A stretch of 19,835 nucleotides of DNA from Planctomycetia bacterium (GCA_005799205.1 SYHM01000077.1:1-19835); one strand, 5' to 3'; positions 8,170-16,915 are shown, numbered from the stretch's first letter. Made by a program: numbers and translations. Notes: generated by a model from the sequence alone, not told the origin.

Positions 8170-9080
8170 CAGCGCCTTCCCCGCCATTTTCGCCTCCCCC
8201 CTTCTCGACCGACGATGCTCGATCGATTCGGCATCGGCGTCGGATGCTTGGACTCTCGGTCATTCCGACGCTGCTGACACTGGGCAACCTCATCTGTGGA
8301 TTCGCGGCGATCCACTATGCAAGCAAACCAATAGGACCGAGCAGTGTCATGGGATGGAGCACGCTCACGATCGCTGGGGCGCTCGTCTTTCTTGGCATGC
8401 TCTTCGACGGACTCGATGGATTCGCTGCACGATTGACAAAGTCCGCGAGCGAACTTGGCGCACAACTCGATTCGATGGCGGACATGGTCACCTTTGGGGT
8501 CGCCCCCGCGTTCATGGTGTTGCGACTTGTGAGCTACTACTACGGCGGTCCCGAGCACTACACCGGAATTTTGGGACCCGACGCTGACGGCGTCTACGGC
8601 AAGATCATTTGGGGAGCGGCGGCCTTTTACATCTGCTGCACCGCGCTACGACTCGCTCGATTCAATGCAGAGACGACCTCGGTCGATGAAGTCGATCACA
8701 GGTACTTCCGCGGGTTGCCTTCGCCAGGCGCGGGCGGCACCGTCGCGAGTCTCACCCTGTTGCACCAACACCTCACAGTCGTTCGATTTCACGAGGCGCC
8801 CCCAGATGGATTCGAGCGCACATCAGCATTGCTCTTGCCACTCGTCACGCTGCTCGTCTCTGCGGCCATGATCTCTCGCGTTCGATACGCGCATCTCATC
8901 AACCGGTACATGCGCACGAGCCAATCCTTTGCGTTCGTCGCATGGATGATGCTGCCGATCGTCTTTGCGATCTGGTGGTTTCAAGTCGCCCTTGCGGTCT
9001 GCTTCACTCTCTACGCGATCTCAGGTCCGGTCCAACTGCTTCTGCGATCGTTTCGCGGCACTCGGGCCACTCACCCGTGA
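8166..9080 (+). CDS. pssA: CDP-diacylglycerol-serine O-phosphatidyltransferase
   Basis: 304 aa integral membrane enzyme that makes phosphatidylserine from CDP-diacylglycerol and L-serine, the first step to phosphatidylethanolamine. The CDP-alcohol phosphotransferase signature is complete: D81-x2-D84-G85-x2-A88-R89-x8-G98-x3-D102-x3-D106 (from FDGLDGFAAR to DSMAD). These Asp residues bind the metal and CDP in the family. Hydrophobic helices lie around residues 23-45, 57-78, 112-130, 140-160, 216-235 and 255-290. SVIPTLLTLGNLICGFAAI at the N-terminus is characteristic of type II PssA. The start is GTG 8166, whose TG forms the TGA stop of the upstream gene (4-base GTGA overlap). No decarboxylase (psd) is in the window. 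Other CDP-alcohol transferases (PgsA) are less likely because of the N-terminal motif. Confidence 0.93.
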   Translation: MTAPSPPFSPPPFSTDDARSIRHRRRMLGLSVIPTLLTLGNLICGFAAIHYASKPIGPSSVMGWSTLTIAGALVFLGMLFDGLDGFAARLTKSASELGAQLDSMADMVTFGVAPAFMVLRLVSYYYGGPEHYTGILGPDADGVYGKIIWGAAAFYICCTALRLARFNAETTSVDEVDHRYFRGLPSPGAGGTVASLTLLHQHLTVVRFHEAPPDGFERTSALLLPLVTLLVSAAMISRVRYAHLINRYMRTSQSFAFVAWMMLPIVFAIWWFQVALAVCFTLYAISGPVQLLLRSFRGTRATHP

Positions 9081-10276
9081 GCGCCCCCTCAGCTCATCGT
9101 TCCCTTCCTGACCGCTTTGGATCATTCGGTGGTCGGTATGTCCCTGAAACGCTGGTTGGTGCGCTCGATGAACTCGAACGTGCATACATCGAGGCGCGGG
9201 CCGATCCCGTGTTTCAATCGACGCTTGATGAACTTCTAACGCATTTTGTCGGACGTGCAACGCCACTGACCCGAGCCGACCGCCTCAGTCGATACGCGGG
9301 TGGAGCGCAGATCGCACTCAAGCGCGAAGACCTCGCGCACACCGGCGCGCACAAGATCAACAACACCATGGGACAGGTGCTGCTCGCGAAGCGAATGAAC
9401 AAGAAGCGCGTGATCGCCGAGACCGGCGCAGGGCAGCACGGCGTTGCGACTGCGACGGCGTGCGCGCACTTTGGCATTCCCTGCGAGGTCTACATGGGTG
9501 CTGAAGACGTGCGCCGACAATCTCTCAATGTCTTTCGCATGCGCCTGCTTGGAGCCACTGTGATTGAGGTGACGTCTGGTTCTCGCACGCTCAAGGATGC
9601 GACGAATGAAGCGATGCGCGACTGGATGGGATCGGTCGCCGAGACGCACTACGCCCTGGGCAGTGTGGTCGGTCCTCACCCATTTCCAACCATCGTGCGC
9701 GATTTTCAGAGTGTGATCGGCCGCGAATGCCGTGCGCAGTCGCTCACTCAGTTCGGCGCGCTGCCTGATGTGATCGTGGCATGTGTTGGGGGTGGATCGA
9801 ATGCCGCCGGAATCTTTGCGCCATTCATCGGCGATCCGTCGGTCACACTTGTTGGAGTCGAAGCCGGAGGACGTGGACCAGGGGCTGGAGATCACGCCGC
9901 GCCACTGTCGCTCGGGTCGCCAGGAGTGCTGCATGGCTCGTACTCGTATGTGCTGCAGAACTCCGATGGCCAAACCGCCGACGTCCATTCGTGCAGCGCT
10001 GGACTCGACTATCCCGGGGTCGGTCCTGAACACTCGTACTGGCGCGACACCGGCCGCGTGCAGTACTGCGCCGTGACAGATGCGCAGGCACTTGATGCGT
10101 TTCAATTGCTTGCGAGGCAGGAAGGCATCATCCCCGCACTCGAAACTTCGCACGCCGTTTGGCGCGCAGTCGAGATCGCGCGAACGCTTCCACCGACCTC
10201 ACTTGTGGTGATCAATGTGTCTGGCCGCGGCGACAAGGATGTCAACGAGGCGATGCGGCTGCTGAATCACTCTTGA
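9077..10276 (+). CDS. trpB: tryptophan synthase beta chain
   Basis: 399 aa from GTG 9077, the usual length for TrpB, a cytosolic PLP enzyme that condenses indole with L-serine to give L-tryptophan. The start overlaps the pssA stop (GTGA) and gives the expected N-terminus, with DRFGSFGGRYVPETL shortly after it; the open frame extends farther upstream but only inside pssA. The PLP lysine is Lys93 in TGAHKINN. Catalytic-loop ETGAGQHGVA follows at about 115. The PLP-phosphate loop GGGSNA is at 238-243, and GLDYPGVGPEH and the C-terminal NVSGRGDKDV are also present. It belongs to the canonical TrpB1 type rather than TrpB2, judged by length and motifs. trpA is not adjacent. The last 35 bases overlap the 3' end of the convergent nuclease-like gene. 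Confidence 0.96.
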   Translation: MSAPSAHRSLPDRFGSFGGRYVPETLVGALDELERAYIEARADPVFQSTLDELLTHFVGRATPLTRADRLSRYAGGAQIALKREDLAHTGAHKINNTMGQVLLAKRMNKKRVIAETGAGQHGVATATACAHFGIPCEVYMGAEDVRRQSLNVFRMRLLGATVIEVTSGSRTLKDATNEAMRDWMGSVAETHYALGSVVGPHPFPTIVRDFQSVIGRECRAQSLTQFGALPDVIVACVGGGSNAAGIFAPFIGDPSVTLVGVEAGGRGPGAGDHAAPLSLGSPGVLHGSYSYVLQNSDGQTADVHSCSAGLDYPGVGPEHSYWRDTGRVQYCAVTDAQALDAFQLLARQEGIIPALETSHAVWRAVEIARTLPPTSLVVINVSGRGDKDVNEAMRLLNHS

Positions 10277-11474
10277 CTGGGCGCGACTCTTTCGGCGTGA
10301 ACTCAAGCGCGATGGGATAGTGGTCGCTCGCGTATCCCGCTGGATGCGGATCGGTTTTCCAGTCGTACGCGTCACCAGGATGCAGTGTCGACAGAATGAA
10401 GAACGATCCATCAACGACTTCTTTCGAAAACCCACTTGACAACATGATGTAATCGATTGGCCTGCCAGATTCGTGGGTCGTGTACTTCTCGCGCAGCGCC
10501 TCGCGCTTGGCGTCGGGAAGCTTCTTGTCTTTCTCCGCGACTCGGTCTGCCTCTGGACGAAAGTCGTACCCGTTGATCAAGCCTGCAGCCCGATAGAACT
10601 TGCAAACATCCGACGCGGGCGTTGAGTTGAAATCCCCCATCAGGATCAGGTTGCGAGATGGGTCCTTCGTGAGGTCAGCGCGAATGAGTTCGACAATCTT
10701 TTCAGCCTCAGCGGCGCGGTGTGCCTCGAACGCCTTGCCTCCCGCCTTGTGATGAATCGCGTAGACGGTCAATTCGTACCCCCCTGGAAACTCGACATCG
10801 ACCGCAAGTGGGCTGCGCTGAAACTTCGTCTCATCGTTGGGTGGACCCTGTTCCTTTTCTCCGTCGCCCTCCTTTGGTTCGCTCGGAAGCGGAGCAGCCG
10901 ACGACTTCAGCTTCGCATCGAGAAAGACGCGCGGATTCTTGAGCGGAAAGCGCGAGAGAACCGACTGTTCAACTCCTCGGTAATACCCCGCGTCGAGGCT
11001 CTCAGCGAAGGTGTAGCCCATCCCTTTCAGGTATGTATCGCGAAACCACAGTAATGCCTCTTTCGACTCGACCTCCTCGACGATGAGCACATCGGCATCA
11101 AGCCGCTCGATCGCCTTGGCGAGTGACTTTGCGCGATCGTCCGTCACGCGCAACGACTCTTCTTCCCACTTGTTATCAAGCGATGGGTCATCGACGTGAT
11201 CGAAGAGATTCTGCAGGTTGTATGCAGCAATGCGCACCGCGCCATTCTTCTTTGGAGGTGTTTCAATTCCGAATCGAAGCCCAGGACCGCGCTGCGGCTT
11301 CGCACTCTTGGCAGGCTGTTTGTCACTTGGCGCTTGCTTCGCGCCACTGGCAGCTGGTGACGCCTTCGACGCTGTCGACTGCCCCTGTACCGCGTCGACG
11401 AACAGAAGGGAAAGCGACGCGAACGCAGCAACGATGAGGTGCCTGTGTGAGAGCATTTCGCGATCGTAACGCAT
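10242..11474 (-). CDS. secreted endonuclease/exonuclease/phosphatase-fold protein
   Basis: 410 aa. Residues about 8-31 form a signal peptide (HLIVAAFASLSLLFVDAVQG), followed by an Ala/Lys/Ser/Pro-rich linker to about 78. The EEP (DNase I-like) fold follows with its metal and catalytic landmarks: AAYNLQNLF with Asn86, LIVEEVES with Glu133/134, YAIHHKAG with His241/242, LILMGDFNSTPAS with Asp281 and Asn283, and YASDHYPIALEF with Asp384-His385. Members cut nucleic acids, inositol phosphates or phosphodiesters; the substrate here is unknown. Export suggests extracellular DNA or phosphate-ester scavenging (inference). A charged insert (about 195-220) separates two core strands. ATG 11456 is an alternative start and fits a signal peptide equally well. 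The 3' end overlaps trpB by 35 bases; the 5' end is 28 bases from the divergent ABC gene. Confidence 0.9.
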   Translation of the reverse strand: MRYDREMLSHRHLIVAAFASLSLLFVDAVQGQSTASKASPAASGAKQAPSDKQPAKSAKPQRGPGLRFGIETPPKKNGAVRIAAYNLQNLFDHVDDPSLDNKWEEESLRVTDDRAKSLAKAIERLDADVLIVEEVESKEALLWFRDTYLKGMGYTFAESLDAGYYRGVEQSVLSRFPLKNPRVFLDAKLKSSAAPLPSEPKEGDGEKEQGPPNDETKFQRSPLAVDVEFPGGYELTVYAIHHKAGGKAFEAHRAAEAEKIVELIRADLTKDPSRNLILMGDFNSTPASDVCKFYRAAGLINGYDFRPEADRVAEKDKKLPDAKREALREKYTTHESGRPIDYIMLSSGFSKEVVDGSFFILSTLHPGDAYDWKTDPHPAGYASDHYPIALEFTPKESRPVKSDSAAASPR

Positions 11475-11502
11475 CCGCCGCGCGACTTCCTACCATCGCA
11501 CG

Positions 11503-13446
11503 ATGCCCGCATGGTCGAGTCGAAAGCGCTACGCGCAGTACCAGATTGAGTCGGCATCGCGACGCACGCAGCGAAAGTCTGAACGGACGGTCATCACGCG
11601 TCACGGCACCGAAGTGAGCGCGAAGCGTTCGCGCACGATTCTTCCGTTGATCAAGGCGTTTGTGAGATTCGTGCGGGCCGACACCCGCTCGGTGGTCATC
11701 GCGCTCGCCTGCGCATCGATCGCGGCAAGCCTCGAGTTGTTGCCGCCAGCGGCCACAAAGATTGCCATCGACAATGTCTTTGGCCGTTCGCCACTTCCCC
11801 CCGCACTCGCTGAGTGGCTGCCACGTTCGCTGTCAAACGCAGGTTCTCCGGAAGATCTCCTGATTGCCCTCTCGATCACAATCGTGAGCGTGTCGACGAT
11901 CGCGGTCGGCATCGGACTCGTTGGGCGCTGGCTCGCGACGCGCACCGTCAAACGGGTTCAGAATCGTGTGAGGCGACTCGTCTTCACGCAAGCGATGCGA
12001 CTTTCACTTTCGCGGGTCCAATCGATGCGCACGGGAGGCTTTGTCGCCACACTTCGAGAAGACGCTGGAGGAGTCGGCGACCTCGTCTTCAGCATGCTCT
12101 ACAACCCCTGGCGCGCGGTGATCCAACTGATTGGCAGCCTTGCCGTGCTCGCACTCACCGACTGGCGACTGCTCATTGGCGCGCTCATGTTGCTTCCGAT
12201 CATCGTCATCACCCATCGCACCTGGATCGGCCGCATTCGACCGATGTACCGCGACATCAAGGTCACCCGTGATCAGGTCGAAGCACATGCAACTGAGGTC
12301 TTCGGGGGCATGCGGGTCGTACGCGGATTCGCTCGAACTCGCACAGAAGCACTGCGCTACACCGAAGGCACGCATCTCATGTCGCGGCAAGAATTGCTCG
12401 TGTGGTGGTGGTCGCGCGGAGTCGATCTCGCGTGGGCACTGTTTATTCCAGTCGCCTCGGCGGCGCTGCTGTGGTACGGCGGCACGCAGGTTCTGCGCGG
12501 AACCCTGACCGCTGGTGATCTCGTGCTGTTCTTGACCTATGTCATGATGCTGCTGATTCCGATTCAGGTGCTTGCATCAAGCGCGACCGCTTTTCAGACC
12601 AACCTCGCGGGACTCGATCGAATCCTTGATTTGCTCGCCGAAGAGGGCGAGATGCCAGATCGCGCAGGCGCGTTGCGCCTTCCCAAGAGCGCGCTTCTGG
12701 GCGAAGTGTCTCTGCGCGGTGTCTGCTACCGCTATCCAGGATCGGACCACGATGTGTTGCACGACATCTCGTTGACCGCGCATCCAGGGCAAACCATTGC
12801 ACTCGTGGGACCATCCGGCAGCGGCAAGACGACACTCTGCAATGTCATTGCTCGATTCTTCGACGCGACGGGTGGATCGGTCTCGATCGACGGGCGCGAT
12901 CTTCGCGACATCACACTCAACTCGTGGCGCGAAGGGCTTGGCATTGTCGAGCAAGATGTGTTTCTCTTTGACGGCACCGTGGCAGACAACATTCGCTACG
13001 GCGATCGTGACGCACCGATCGACGCGGTCAGGCGAGCGTCAGACCTCGCCAATGCCAGCGAATTCATCGATCAACTGCCGGCGCGGTATGAAACTCGCAT
13101 TGGCGAGCGCGGCGTTCGGCTCTCGGGGGGGCAACGCCAACGTCTTGCCATTGCGCGCGCGATCCTTGCCGACCCGCGCATCTTGATTCTCGACGAGGCA
13201 ACGAGCAGTCTCGACTCACAGAGCGAACGCCTCATTCAACACGCGCTGACAACACTTGTTCGGAATCGAACGACCTTCGTCATCGCTCACCGACTGAGCA
13301 CAGTTCAACATGCAGACCTGATTCTCGTGCTCGAGCGCGGGTCGATTACCGCAGCGGGAACCCACACTCACCTGATGGAAACAAGTGAGAAGTACCGACA
13401 AATGGTGTTGCTGCAGACGGCGATCCCCGCTGCGCCCGTCCACTGA
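11503..13446 (+). CDS. ABC exporter, fused permease and ATPase (MsbA-like)
   Basis: 647 aa half-transporter. A basic N-terminus (about residues 1-50) leads into six membrane helices (about 65-360), then a complete nucleotide-binding domain: Walker A GPSGSGKTT 436-444, Q-loop VEQDVFLFDGT (about 484-494), signature LSGGQRQ 540-546, Walker B ILILDEA with Asp564 and catalytic Glu565, and switch His596 in VIAHRLST. This architecture is the exporter type that includes MsbA (lipid A flippase), lipid and peptide exporters; homodimerisation is expected. The substrate cannot be read from sequence, but LPS-related genes elsewhere in the window make a lipid substrate reasonable. The start at ATG 11503 has no obvious ribosome site; GTG 11614 is an in-frame alternative that drops the basic extension. 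It is followed 15 bp later by kynA. Confidence 0.93.
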   Translation: MPAWSSRKRYAQYQIESASRRTQRKSERTVITRHGTEVSAKRSRTILPLIKAFVRFVRADTRSVVIALACASIAASLELLPPAATKIAIDNVFGRSPLPPALAEWLPRSLSNAGSPEDLLIALSITIVSVSTIAVGIGLVGRWLATRTVKRVQNRVRRLVFTQAMRLSLSRVQSMRTGGFVATLREDAGGVGDLVFSMLYNPWRAVIQLIGSLAVLALTDWRLLIGALMLLPIIVITHRTWIGRIRPMYRDIKVTRDQVEAHATEVFGGMRVVRGFARTRTEALRYTEGTHLMSRQELLVWWWSRGVDLAWALFIPVASAALLWYGGTQVLRGTLTAGDLVLFLTYVMMLLIPIQVLASSATAFQTNLAGLDRILDLLAEEGEMPDRAGALRLPKSALLGEVSLRGVCYRYPGSDHDVLHDISLTAHPGQTIALVGPSGSGKTTLCNVIARFFDATGGSVSIDGRDLRDITLNSWREGLGIVEQDVFLFDGTVADNIRYGDRDAPIDAVRRASDLANASEFIDQLPARYETRIGERGVRLSGGQRQRLAIARAILADPRILILDEATSSLDSQSERLIQHALTTLVRNRTTFVIAHRLSTVQHADLILVLERGSITAAGTHTHLMETSEKYRQMVLLQTAIPAAPVH

Positions 13447-13461
13447 CCATATTCTTGCGCC

Positions 13462-14244
13462 ATGACGATGACCTACGGCCAATACCTGCGCGTGCCAGAG
13501 CTGCTTGATTTGCAACACCCGCTCTCGGGTGGCAAGGACCACGACGAGACTCTGTTCATCATCATTCACCAGGTGTACGAACTCTGGTTCAAGCAACAGA
13601 TTCATGAAGCACGGTTCTTGCAGCGAGCACTCGAGAATGGCGATGACCCCACTGCGGCATCAACTCTCAAGCGCATGCTCACGATTCTCAAGACAATGGT
13701 GGGACAGATCGATGTGCTCGAGACGATGAGTCCGGTGTCGTTTCTCTCGTTTCGATCGCTCCTCTCGAATGCAAGCGGTTTTCAGTCGGTGCAGTTTCGA
13801 CAGTTCGAGTTCATCCTTGGCAATCGCAAGGCGGCGGCGGCTGAGCGCTACCCGCAGGGCAGCGCCGAGCGTGCAGGGCTTGTGAGTGGCTTGCAAGAGT
13901 TCACTCTGTGGCAGTCGTTCTTGAGAAGGCTTGTCCGCGGCGGATTCTCGATTCCAGCGCCGTTGCTCGCAGCGCCACTTCAGGAACTTCCGCAAAGCGA
14001 CCCGCAACTCCAAGAGGTGTTGCTCGAGATTTATCACAAACATCCACACGAACGGGGACTCTGCGAACTGCTCGTGGACCTCGACGAGGGAATTCAAGAG
14101 TGGCGATACCGCCATGTCAAAATGGTTGAGCGCACCATTGGGGCGCGCATGGGTACGGGCGGATCGCCCGGCGCTGCCTACCTGCGAGCGACGCTTTTCA
14201 CTCCACTCTTCACCGACTTGTGGACGATTCGCGATCGGATCTAG
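13462..14244 (+). CDS. kynA: tryptophan 2,3-dioxygenase
   Basis: 260 aa heme enzyme that opens the indole ring of L-tryptophan to N-formylkynurenine, the first step of the kynurenine pathway. The N-terminus TYGQYLRVPELLDLQHP, then HDETLFIIIHQVYELWFKQ with distal His36, LETMSPVSFLSFR, SGFQSVQFRQFE with the substrate-carboxylate Arg113, RYRHVKMVERTIG with the proximal heme His218, and GTGGSPGAAYL (230-241) follow the family in order. The usual GTGGSSG is GTGGSPG here. The N-terminus is shorter than in characterised enzymes such as that of Xanthomonas. ATG 13468 (MTYGQ) is an alternative start. The gene lies 15 bp after the ABC exporter, so co-transcription is likely. No kynB, kynU or other kynurenine gene is visible. 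It ends 6 bp from the convergent LptC/OstA-like gene. Confidence 0.95.
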   Translation: MTMTYGQYLRVPELLDLQHPLSGGKDHDETLFIIIHQVYELWFKQQIHEARFLQRALENGDDPTAASTLKRMLTILKTMVGQIDVLETMSPVSFLSFRSLLSNASGFQSVQFRQFEFILGNRKAAAAERYPQGSAERAGLVSGLQEFTLWQSFLRRLVRGGFSIPAPLLAAPLQELPQSDPQLQEVLLEIYHKHPHERGLCELLVDLDEGIQEWRYRHVKMVERTIGARMGTGGSPGAAYLRATLFTPLFTDLWTIRDRI

Positions 14245-14250
14245 CGGGCG

Positions 14251-16884
14251 CTACTGGCCGAGCGCCCCAGAGGCTGAGCGAATCTGGATCTTGCCAGACG
14301 TGAGGTCCCAGTTCATCGCCGCCGCGCGAAGTGGAGTCCCCTGCCCCTTTGGAAGCACCGTCACGAGCCTTCCAGGCCGCGCGCGCAGTTGCGCCATTTG
14401 GGTGACGATGTTGTAGTCAAACTCTTCGCACTCGATGTCGTAGTCGGGTGTGCGAATGAAACACCGGCCAATACCTCGCACGCGCTGCAATTCGCTCGAC
14501 CCTCCGAGATTGAAATTCGAGTTGACAACCGATCCCGTCGGCGCCGGAGCATCGTCTGGATCGCTCTGCGATCGCTCAAGTGTTGCCTCGAGTCGATCAC
14601 AGGTGAGCGACATCGTGTCAGACTTCTGCGGTCCAGCACGCACTAGTTCAACCGACTGATCCATCGTCATCAGATAGCGACGGTCAACGAGCCGCGTCAG
14701 ATTCATGCCTTGTTGCCATCGAAAGCGGCTCACCCCTTCGACGCCGCCACCTGCGACACGCGAGTCGCGTGCGCGATTCGCCTCGGTGTGGGGTTCACGG
14801 CCTTGTCCTGCGGGGACATTCACCAGAACGCTTCCCGCCCCTGGAACAACGGCCTCTCCCGTGACTGCGTCGTACTGGATCGTCTGTCCGCGCAGTTGAA
14901 AGAGCCGTGGATCACCGACCCGCTGGGCACTCTCCCAGACGAGATTCTCGATGCGTGCGTCACCCGAGGCGATGAGTCTTCTCGCCGAGGGTGTTGACTG
15001 ACCATCGCGCCTCTCAAACTCGAGGTGTACATGCATCGCATCGAGTGCGTCGAACTCTTCAGCCCTCGGTTCTGCACGAACTCGCACGTCGCTGTCCAGA
15101 TCAAGGGTCGCACCCGCCTGCTCGCGGTCATTGAATGACATCGCGCCCTTCCACTGCGCGTCGAGTTGCGGCTTCGCTGTGGGGGCGGCCGGAAGTGCGG
15201 CCTTCGCGCGAAGGCCTTCAGGCAACAAGGGGATCGTCCAACTGCGCGTGCGGCCGCCGCTCGGTGATGTTGCCGCGCGCGTGCGCTCATTCACCGCGAG
15301 TTCGCTGAGTGCCTCGATGAGAACCCCACCCCGGACGATTGAGATGTCTGGACGGCCAACTGTCCCACGAAGTGTCGCTGTCCCCTGCGGCGGAAGTGCC
15401 TCGAGTTCGCGAGCAAAGACGCGCGCGCCATCCTTGAGTTGCAACTGCACCCCATTGGTTGCCGTCACGCGGGCGACTTCGGCAGATCCAAGCGCTGGAC
15501 TCGACGTCGCATTCGACTGGGCTGCCGCCGCCGTGCTCACGAACTCAGCGCGCAATCCATCGCACCAGATCGTTTGAGCAACATCGGTCGCCTCAACATC
15601 ACCCGATGCGACAAGCAACTGAGGTGCGGTACGCCCCTGCGCATCACGAACGAGGTCGATGTCAATGTCGCTCCCGCGCAGCGCCATCCCCGCACTGTCT
15701 GCCAACTCGACATCGGTGCCATCAATCTGCACGCGCATGTCGCCTGGGCGCGATGGAACAGGGGCGTCCGTCGCCGCAGGTTCGAGCAGCAACTGACCGG
15801 TGTAACGCACAACGAGGAGATCGCCTTCGGACGGCTGTGGCTGGCGCTCGATTGGTGTCGCTGACATCGCCGCGGCTGCGAGTTGCGCAAAGACCCCCAT
15901 CGGAGCAACGCGTCGCGGCGCCAAAACCATGTCGCGTGCCACGAGGTCGCTCTTGAGCGTAAAGAATGCGACGAGCAAGTCGCCCTTTGTCCATGCGCGT
16001 TCCTGCGGCGTGTACCGCAGCACCTCGACATCGTCGTGTAACTCGAGTCGATAGAAGCGTTCATCAGCGACGCGCGGCTCGACGAGTGAGACTGGCCACA
16101 TCGCATCGCCCGACGACTGCGCAGTTTCGTTCTGCGCAATGCGCTGGGGTGATCCTGTATCCCCAGTGAACGAGAGGTGCTTTCCTTCGCGCGACCGATC
16201 AATCACGATTGGTCCGAGTGGATTCGCGACTGTCAGTCGCTCGATTGACTTGCCATCGCGACCGAGTTGCAGATCGAGTCCTTCGCCATCGAAGGTGAGC
16301 ATGTCGGTGGTGAGCCGGAACGCCGATTGACACGCGATCGTGCCGAGCACTTGATCGAATTCGAGCTGCTCAGACTCAAGTATGAGTGCTGGGTGATCGC
16401 TCGCCAGATTCACTGGAGCGTTCGAAGAGGGTCGGTAGAGCCGAATCACCACGCCACCTTCAAACATCCCCGATTCGAGCGCGCGATTTGGAACATGCAC
16501 ACGACCCGATTCGGCGCGAAGGGTCGCGACCCGACCATCGTCAAAGTAAAAGACCGTGCGAGGCTGGGTCATCCCCATGAAGGCACTCGGCTGCGGATCG
16601 ATCCGCTCGGCCGCATATTGCTGCGCAACGCGGCCATCCTTTCCGGCAACCTGAACCCATGCGCCTTGTTCGAGTTGCACGGTCGTGCCCGACGCGCGCG
16701 ACTGTGCCGCAGCGCGCTCTTGAGCCGACAGGGGCCGGGGGGCAACGAGTTCTTCGATCGGCGTCGTCCGGTGCCGCTGTGCGCTTGGTAATCCCAAGTC
16801 GAACGCCCACGCTGCCGCAAGCAATCCGACGGCAATCACCCCTGATGCGGAGACGACGAGAGTTCGCGAAAGACGCGGGTTCAT
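14251..16884 (-). CDS. large LptC/OstA-like periplasmic protein
   Basis: 877 aa. One N-terminal membrane helix (about residues 8-28) is followed by a long, soluble, beta-rich region. Residues about 70-175 (VAQQYAAERIDP, TQPRTVFYFDDGRVATLRAE, SGMFEGGVVIRLY) read like an LptC beta-taco: an anchored domain carrying LPS between the inner-membrane LptBFG complex and LptA. Further 'LxxSGDVEATD', 'ALRGSDIDIDLVRD', 'LIASGDARIENL' and 'YDAVTGEAVVPGAGSVLV' stretches resemble the repeated OstA/LptA fold, so this may be LptC plus several LptA-like modules in one chain. LptC alone is about 190 aa. LPS transport is inferred from pattern only. The frame is open to 17115, but that extension is antisense-free only past the protease stop. 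ATG 16884 was chosen because it places a signal anchor at the N-terminus and lies 31 bp after the upstream stop. Confidence 0.78.
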   Translation of the reverse strand: MNPRLSRTLVVSASGVIAVGLLAAAWAFDLGLPSAQRHRTTPIEELVAPRPLSAQERAAAQSRASGTTVQLEQGAWVQVAGKDGRVAQQYAAERIDPQPSAFMGMTQPRTVFYFDDGRVATLRAESGRVHVPNRALESGMFEGGVVIRLYRPSSNAPVNLASDHPALILESEQLEFDQVLGTIACQSAFRLTTDMLTFDGEGLDLQLGRDGKSIERLTVANPLGPIVIDRSREGKHLSFTGDTGSPQRIAQNETAQSSGDAMWPVSLVEPRVADERFYRLELHDDVEVLRYTPQERAWTKGDLLVAFFTLKSDLVARDMVLAPRRVAPMGVFAQLAAAAMSATPIERQPQPSEGDLLVVRYTGQLLLEPAATDAPVPSRPGDMRVQIDGTDVELADSAGMALRGSDIDIDLVRDAQGRTAPQLLVASGDVEATDVAQTIWCDGLRAEFVSTAAAAQSNATSSPALGSAEVARVTATNGVQLQLKDGARVFARELEALPPQGTATLRGTVGRPDISIVRGGVLIEALSELAVNERTRAATSPSGGRTRSWTIPLLPEGLRAKAALPAAPTAKPQLDAQWKGAMSFNDREQAGATLDLDSDVRVRAEPRAEEFDALDAMHVHLEFERRDGQSTPSARRLIASGDARIENLVWESAQRVGDPRLFQLRGQTIQYDAVTGEAVVPGAGSVLVNVPAGQGREPHTEANRARDSRVAGGGVEGVSRFRWQQGMNLTRLVDRRYLMTMDQSVELVRAGPQKSDTMSLTCDRLEATLERSQSDPDDAPAPTGSVVNSNFNLGGSSELQRVRGIGRCFIRTPDYDIECEEFDYNIVTQMAQLRARPGRLVTVLPKGQGTPLRAAAMNWDLTSGKIQIRSASGALGQ

Positions 16885-16915
16885 GAACGCGTTCGAGTGT
16901 AACTCGTGGCTGCGC

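Noticed and set aside
8942..9076. N-terminal extension of the trpB frame
   Set aside because: It lies inside pssA; GTG 9077 gives the standard TrpB N-terminus and a 4-base overlap.
9236..10153. 305-aa - strand open frame
   Set aside because: It is antisense to the highly conserved trpB; composition is Arg/His/Cys-rich with no motif.
13450..13455. -10-like TATTCT just before kynA
   Set aside because: No -35 box at suitable spacing, and the gene is only 15 bp after the ABC gene, so read-through is more likely.
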